A stretch of DNA of 64,000 nt from Sphingobium sp. DEHP117 (GTDB lineage: Bacteria; Pseudomonadota; Alphaproteobacteria; Sphingomonadales; Sphingomonadaceae), in NCBI RefSeq assembly GCF_030867385.1, contig NZ_JAPFBJ010000002.1, positions 1,031,001 to 1,095,000 of the forward strand, read 5' to 3'. Each line of letters begins with the position of its first letter. The stretch's first letter is position 1. The notes under the pieces were generated by a model. That model was not told where the DNA came from. It made no database searches and saw only the letters and a program-made list of their open reading frames with translations. Position numbers and translations under genes: made by a program. Positions 60,770 to 64,000 of the stretch are shown piece after piece.

Positions 60770-62188
60770 ATGAGCATTTCCAGAAAACTCTGCGGTGTGG
60801 CCGGGGCGATGGCCGCCCTTGCCGCCGCGACGCCCGTGTGGGCGCAGGATATGGTGAAAAATCCTACCGTCGAACAGATGGCGACGATGATGAACAAGGG
60901 CGACATCGCGTGGATGCTCGTCTCGGCCGCCCTCGTGCTGATGATGTCGATTCCCGGCCTCGCACTGTTTTACGGCGGCCTCGTGCGTACCAAGAACATG
61001 CTGTCCGTGCTGATGCAGGTGTTCATGATCGTTTCGGTCGCTGGCATTCTCTGGTGCCTCTATGGCTATTCGATGGCTTTCACCAGCGGTGGGGACAACC
61101 ACTTCTTCGGTGGTTTCTCCAAGGCGTTCCTCACCGGTGTGACCAGCGGCACCTACGCCGCAACATTCAGCAACAATCTCTATTTGCCTGAACTGGTGTT
61201 CGTTGTCTTCCAGATGACCTTCGCGATGATTACCCCCGCGCTGATCGTCGGCGCATTTGCCGAGCGCATCAAGTTCTCGGCGCTGATCGTGTTCGTCATC
61301 GCCTGGTCGACGATCGTCTATTATCCCATCGCGCACATGGTGTGGTACTGGGCCGGACCAGACTTCCTGGCCGACGCGCCGACCGATTACGGTTTTCTCT
61401 GGGGCATGGGCGCTCTGGACTTCGCCGGCGGCACCGTGGTTCACATCAATGCGGGTGTTGCCGGGCTTATCGGCTGCCTCATGGTCGGCAAGCGCATCGG
61501 CTTCCCCAAGGAAGCGATGGCTCCGCACTCGCTGACCATGACCATGATTGGTGCCTCGCTGCTGTGGGTCGGCTGGTTCGGTTTCAACGCCGGTTCCAAC
61601 CTGGAAGCCAATGGCGTGACCGCAGTTGCGTTCATCAACACCATGGTCGCCACCTGTGCGGCGGCGGTCTCCTGGGCGCTTATCGAGCAGGTTCATCACG
61701 GCAAGGCCTCCATGCTGGGTGCCGCAACGGGTGCGGTGGCCGGTCTGGTCGCCATCACCCCGGCTTCGGGCTTCGCAGCGCCGATGACTTCGATCCTGCT
61801 GGGCTTCGTCGTTTCGCCGATCTGCTATCTCTTCGTCACCAAGGTGAAGAGCATGTTCGGTTATGACGATAGCCTCGACGTGTTCGGCGTGCACTGCATC
61901 GGCGGTATCGTAGGCGCGATCGCCACCGGCATCGTCGCCGATCCGGCGCTGGGCGGTCAGGGCTTCTTCGACTACACCCAGTTCCCAGCCGCTGTCGGCG
62001 TCTATGACATGGGTGCGCAGGTCATCACGCAGATCAAGGCAGTGGTGGTCACGATCCTGTGGTCCGGTATCGGCTCCGCAGTGCTCTACTTCGTCATCGA
62101 CAAGACCATCGGTCTGCGTCCGAGCGCCGATGCCGAGCAGCAGGGCCTGGACCTCACCAGCCACGGCGAGCGCGCCTACAACATGTAA
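60770..62188 (+). CDS. amtB: Ammonium transporter AmtB
   Basis: 472 aa from ATG 60770 (MSISRKLCGV...), SD AAAGGGGAA. A cleavable signal sequence (GAMAALAAATPVWA) precedes 11 membrane helices. Amt motifs: GLALFYGGLVRTKN, the pore His in GTVVHINAGVAGL and in FGVHCIGGIVGA. Forms the trimer gated by GlnK. Confidence 0.96.
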   Translation: MSISRKLCGVAGAMAALAAATPVWAQDMVKNPTVEQMATMMNKGDIAWMLVSAALVLMMSIPGLALFYGGLVRTKNMLSVLMQVFMIVSVAGILWCLYGYSMAFTSGGDNHFFGGFSKAFLTGVTSGTYAATFSNNLYLPELVFVVFQMTFAMITPALIVGAFAERIKFSALIVFVIAWSTIVYYPIAHMVWYWAGPDFLADAPTDYGFLWGMGALDFAGGTVVHINAGVAGLIGCLMVGKRIGFPKEAMAPHSLTMTMIGASLLWVGWFGFNAGSNLEANGVTAVAFINTMVATCAAAVSWALIEQVHHGKASMLGAATGAVAGLVAITPASGFAAPMTSILLGFVVSPICYLFVTKVKSMFGYDDSLDVFGVHCIGGIVGAIATGIVADPALGGQGFFDYTQFPAAVGVYDMGAQVITQIKAVVVTILWSGIGSAVLYFVIDKTIGLRPSADAEQQGLDLTSHGERAYNM

Positions 62189-62197
62189 GAATTGGCA

Positions 62198-62284
62198 GGG
62201 CGGCGCGGGGGAAACCTCAAGCGCCGCCCGCCTCGGTTATCTGGCCATTTTCCGAGCCAGAGGCTTCGCCTCCTCGAAAATGGC
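62198..62284 (+). terminator. Two hairpins after amtB
   Basis: First stem GGGCGGCGC (62198-62206) / GCGCCGCCC (62221-62229), not followed by T residues. Second stem GCCATTTTCCGAG (62243-62255) with CTCGAAAATGGC (62273-62284). Either may end the amtB transcript or the convergent gene at 62349; neither has a classical T tract. Confidence 0.5.
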
Positions 62285-62348
62285 TGAACGATGTTCCTCC
62301 TGCGAACACACCTGGGGCCGGTGCAGCAATGTACCGGCCCGATTTTGT

Positions 62349-62786
62349 TTACTTGGGGGCGGCGGCCAATGTGTCCATGATCTGGCGGACAGGCGAGAGG
62401 TCGTAGCCCGCCGCCGAGGCGACGTCGGCGAGCTGATCGGGATCCTCGCCCGCGCGGGCGCGGGACAGCGCCCAAAGCAGGGTGGAGCGGGTGCCGGAGC
62501 GGCAATAGGCGAGCAATTTGCCGCCCGTGCTGAGCTGGCCCAGTGCCTCGTCCATCCCGTCAAGCTGCCAGGGGGCAAAGCCGCTATGGTTCACTGGCAC
62601 GGCGGCATAGCCGATGCCCGCAGCCTCCGCAGCGCGTGCGACTTCATCTCCGGGCGTCTGATCGGGCGACTCTCCCTCGGGCCGGTTGTTGAGGATGAAG
62701 CTGACGCCCATGCTCTTCGCCAGTGCCACGTCCTCCACGCTGATTTGCGGCGATACGAGGACTGTCTCGGTGAGCTGGCGGAACAT
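62349..62786 (-). CDS. TIGR01244 family sulfur transferase-like protein (DSP/rhodanese-like fold)
   Basis: 145 aa. The family pattern is VSPQISVEDV..., FILNNRPEGE and the CX5R-type loop YCRSGTRSTLLWAL, with the presumed active-site Cys. Related to Blh (beta-lactamase hydrolase-like protein) N-terminal domains. The substrate is not known. Confidence 0.88.
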   Translation of the reverse strand: MFRQLTETVLVSPQISVEDVALAKSMGVSFILNNRPEGESPDQTPGDEVARAAEAAGIGYAAVPVNHSGFAPWQLDGMDEALGQLSTGGKLLAYCRSGTRSTLLWALSRARAGEDPDQLADVASAAGYDLSPVRQIMDTLAAAPK

Positions 62787-62835
62787 GACTTATCTCCTTT
62801 GCGAGCCGCCTTTCATAGGCTGTGCGTGCGCAAGT

Positions 62836-64000
62836 TCAAGCGTCGAGCGGTTCCGGCGTGTCGTCCCCATCACGCTCCTGTGCCTGTTGCGTCCACATTT
62901 GGGCATAGAGGCCGCCCCGCGCGACCAGAGCGCCATGGGTGCCACGTTCCGCTATACGGCCCTGATCGAGCACGATGATCTCGTCGGCATCGATCACGGT
63001 AGAGAGGCGGTGCGCGACGATGATCGTGGTGCGCATCTGCGCCATATCACGCAGCACTTGCTGGATCGAGGCTTCGGTGCGGCTGTCTAGCGCGCTGGTG
63101 GCTTCGTCGAGGATCAGAATCGGCGGATCCTTCACCAGCGTGCGCGCGATAGCGACGCGCTGTTTCTCCCCACCGGACAGCTTCAGGCCGCGTTCGCCGA
63201 CGCGCGTGTCATACCCTTTGGGCAAAGACACAATGAAATCATGGATAGCCGCGCCGCGCGCCGCCGCCTCGATCTCTGACTGGGATGCGCCTTCTCGGCC
63301 ATAGGCGATATTATACCCGATCGTGTCGTTGAACAGCACCATATCCTGCGGCACGATGCCGATCTGCGCACGCAGCGAGGCCTGCGTCACCCGAGCGATG
63401 TCCTGGCCGTCGATAAGGATTCGTCCGGCCTGCACATCATAGAAGCGATAGAGCAGGCGAGCGATTGTCGATTTGCCCGCGCCGGTCGGGCCGACGATGG
63501 CGAGCGTATGCCCGGGAGGGATTGTCAGGCTAAGGCCATGCAATATCTCCCGGTCGGCGTCGTACCCGAACCGCACATCTTCGAACTGCACATGGCCGGT
63601 ACGAACCTGAAGCGGCTGGGCGCCGGGTGCGTCCTTTATCTCCGCCGGCGTGTCCACCAGTGCGAACATCGCCTCCATATCGATCACACCCTGGCGGATC
63701 GTGCGATAGACCATGCCGAGCATGTCCAGCGGCCTGAACAGCTGAGCCAGCAGCGTATTCACCAGCACGACATCGCCGGTGGTGAACTGCCCCCGGCTCC
63801 AGCCCCACACCGTGTAGCCCATCGCACCCGCCATCATCAGGTTGGTGATCAGCGACTGGCCAATGTTGAGCGCGGCGAGGCTGTTTTCGGATTTGACGGC
63901 CGCGCGCGCATAGCTCTGCATCGCATCGGCGTAGCGCCTCGCCTCCCGGTCCTCGGCGCTGAAATATTTTACCGTTTCGAAGTTCAGCAGGCTGTCCACC
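62836..64000 (-). CDS. Atm1/HMT1-type ABC exporter, C-terminal part
   Basis: The visible 388 residues run off the right edge. The visible start, VDSLLNFETVKYFSAEDREARRY, is the diagnostic Atm1-family segment in the permease; the ATPase follows with Walker A VGPTGAGKST, signature LSGGEKQRVAIART and Walker B ILILDEATSALD. Atm1-like proteins export glutathione-bound sulfur or metal species; the bacterial ones also confer heavy-metal tolerance. The first GTG in the window is internal, not the start. Confidence 0.92.
   Translation of the reverse strand, partial: VDSLLNFETVKYFSAEDREARRYADAMQSYARAAVKSENSLAALNIGQSLITNLMMAGAMGYTVWGWSRGQFTTGDVVLVNTLLAQLFRPLDMLGMVYRTIRQGVIDMEAMFALVDTPAEIKDAPGAQPLQVRTGHVQFEDVRFGYDADREILHGLSLTIPPGHTLAIVGPTGAGKSTIARLLYRFYDVQAGRILIDGQDIARVTQASLRAQIGIVPQDMVLFNDTIGYNIAYGREGASQSEIEAAARGAAIHDFIVSLPKGYDTRVGERGLKLSGGEKQRVAIARTLVKDPPILILDEATSALDSRTEASIQQVLRDMAQMRTTIIVAHRLSTVIDADEIIVLDQGRIAERGTHGALVARGGLYAQMWTQQAQERDGDDTPEPLDA

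Overview
The window is high-GC DNA, densely coded on both strands. It looks like chromosomal sequence from a motile alphaproteobacterium, most likely order Sphingomonadales. Pointers are FlbT beside FliI, an ABC/MCE lipid transporter arranged like linKLMN of Sphingobium, a methionine synthase split into two genes, and many small GC-rich extragenic palindromes. The order-level assignment is inference from gene content, not from a search.

Layout. 1-5.05 kb: rpoC (5' part only) and rpoB on the minus strand. 5.5-16.8 kb: flagellar region with an exported protein, a small membrane protein and a TPR protein of unknown role, then flgL-flgK-flgE (minus) and divergently flbT-fliI-fliJ, a lytic transglycosylase and an unusual sigma-70 family factor (plus). 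17-20.3 kb: a two-HTH regulator, a CinA-like protein, a GFA-family protein and map. 20.35-31.1 kb: a complete chemotaxis operon on the minus strand (mcp, mcp, STAS, cheA, cheR, cheB, cheD, cheY, cheW, a second cheB, small protein). 31.2-32.7 kb: a mobile patch with palindromic repeats, an IS110-group element with a likely bridge-RNA region, and a 162-bp MITE-like element. 32.7-35.8 kb: marR-emrA-emrB efflux operon. 35.9-46.2 kb: lgt-midA-pgeF, a Cache protein, a HAD phosphatase, the linKLMN/Mla-like operon and gyrB. 46.2-50.1 kb: rpmH-rnpA-yidD-yidC-engB-GST (minus). 50.3-53.8 kb: membrane protein, beta-helix protein, YdcH-like protein, TerC. 53.8-59.5 kb: methionine cycle operon arsR/methyltransferase-metF-metH1-metH2 behind a perfect palindromic operator. 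59.7-64 kb: two small lipoproteins, glnK-amtB behind a textbook sigma-54 promoter, a TIGR01244 protein and the 3' part of an Atm1-like ABC exporter.

How the parts work together. The flagellar and chemotaxis blocks together supply hook, junction, export ATPase, signalling and adaptation functions; filament, rod, motor and basal-body genes must lie elsewhere. The methionine block regenerates methionine from homocysteine and 5,10-methylene-THF and is probably controlled by SAH or SAM through the ArsR-type regulator. glnK-amtB is nitrogen controlled. The most unusual observations are a GC-rich extragenic palindrome sitting in frame inside metH2, a CheB paralogue whose catalytic His has become Gln beside an intact CheB, a shared CCTATAAT promoter-like motif in the flagellar intergenic regions near a divergent sigma factor, the IS110 upstream region as a likely bridge RNA, and a lipoprotein built from five 7-residue repeats. 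No tRNA, rRNA or CRISPR array was seen.
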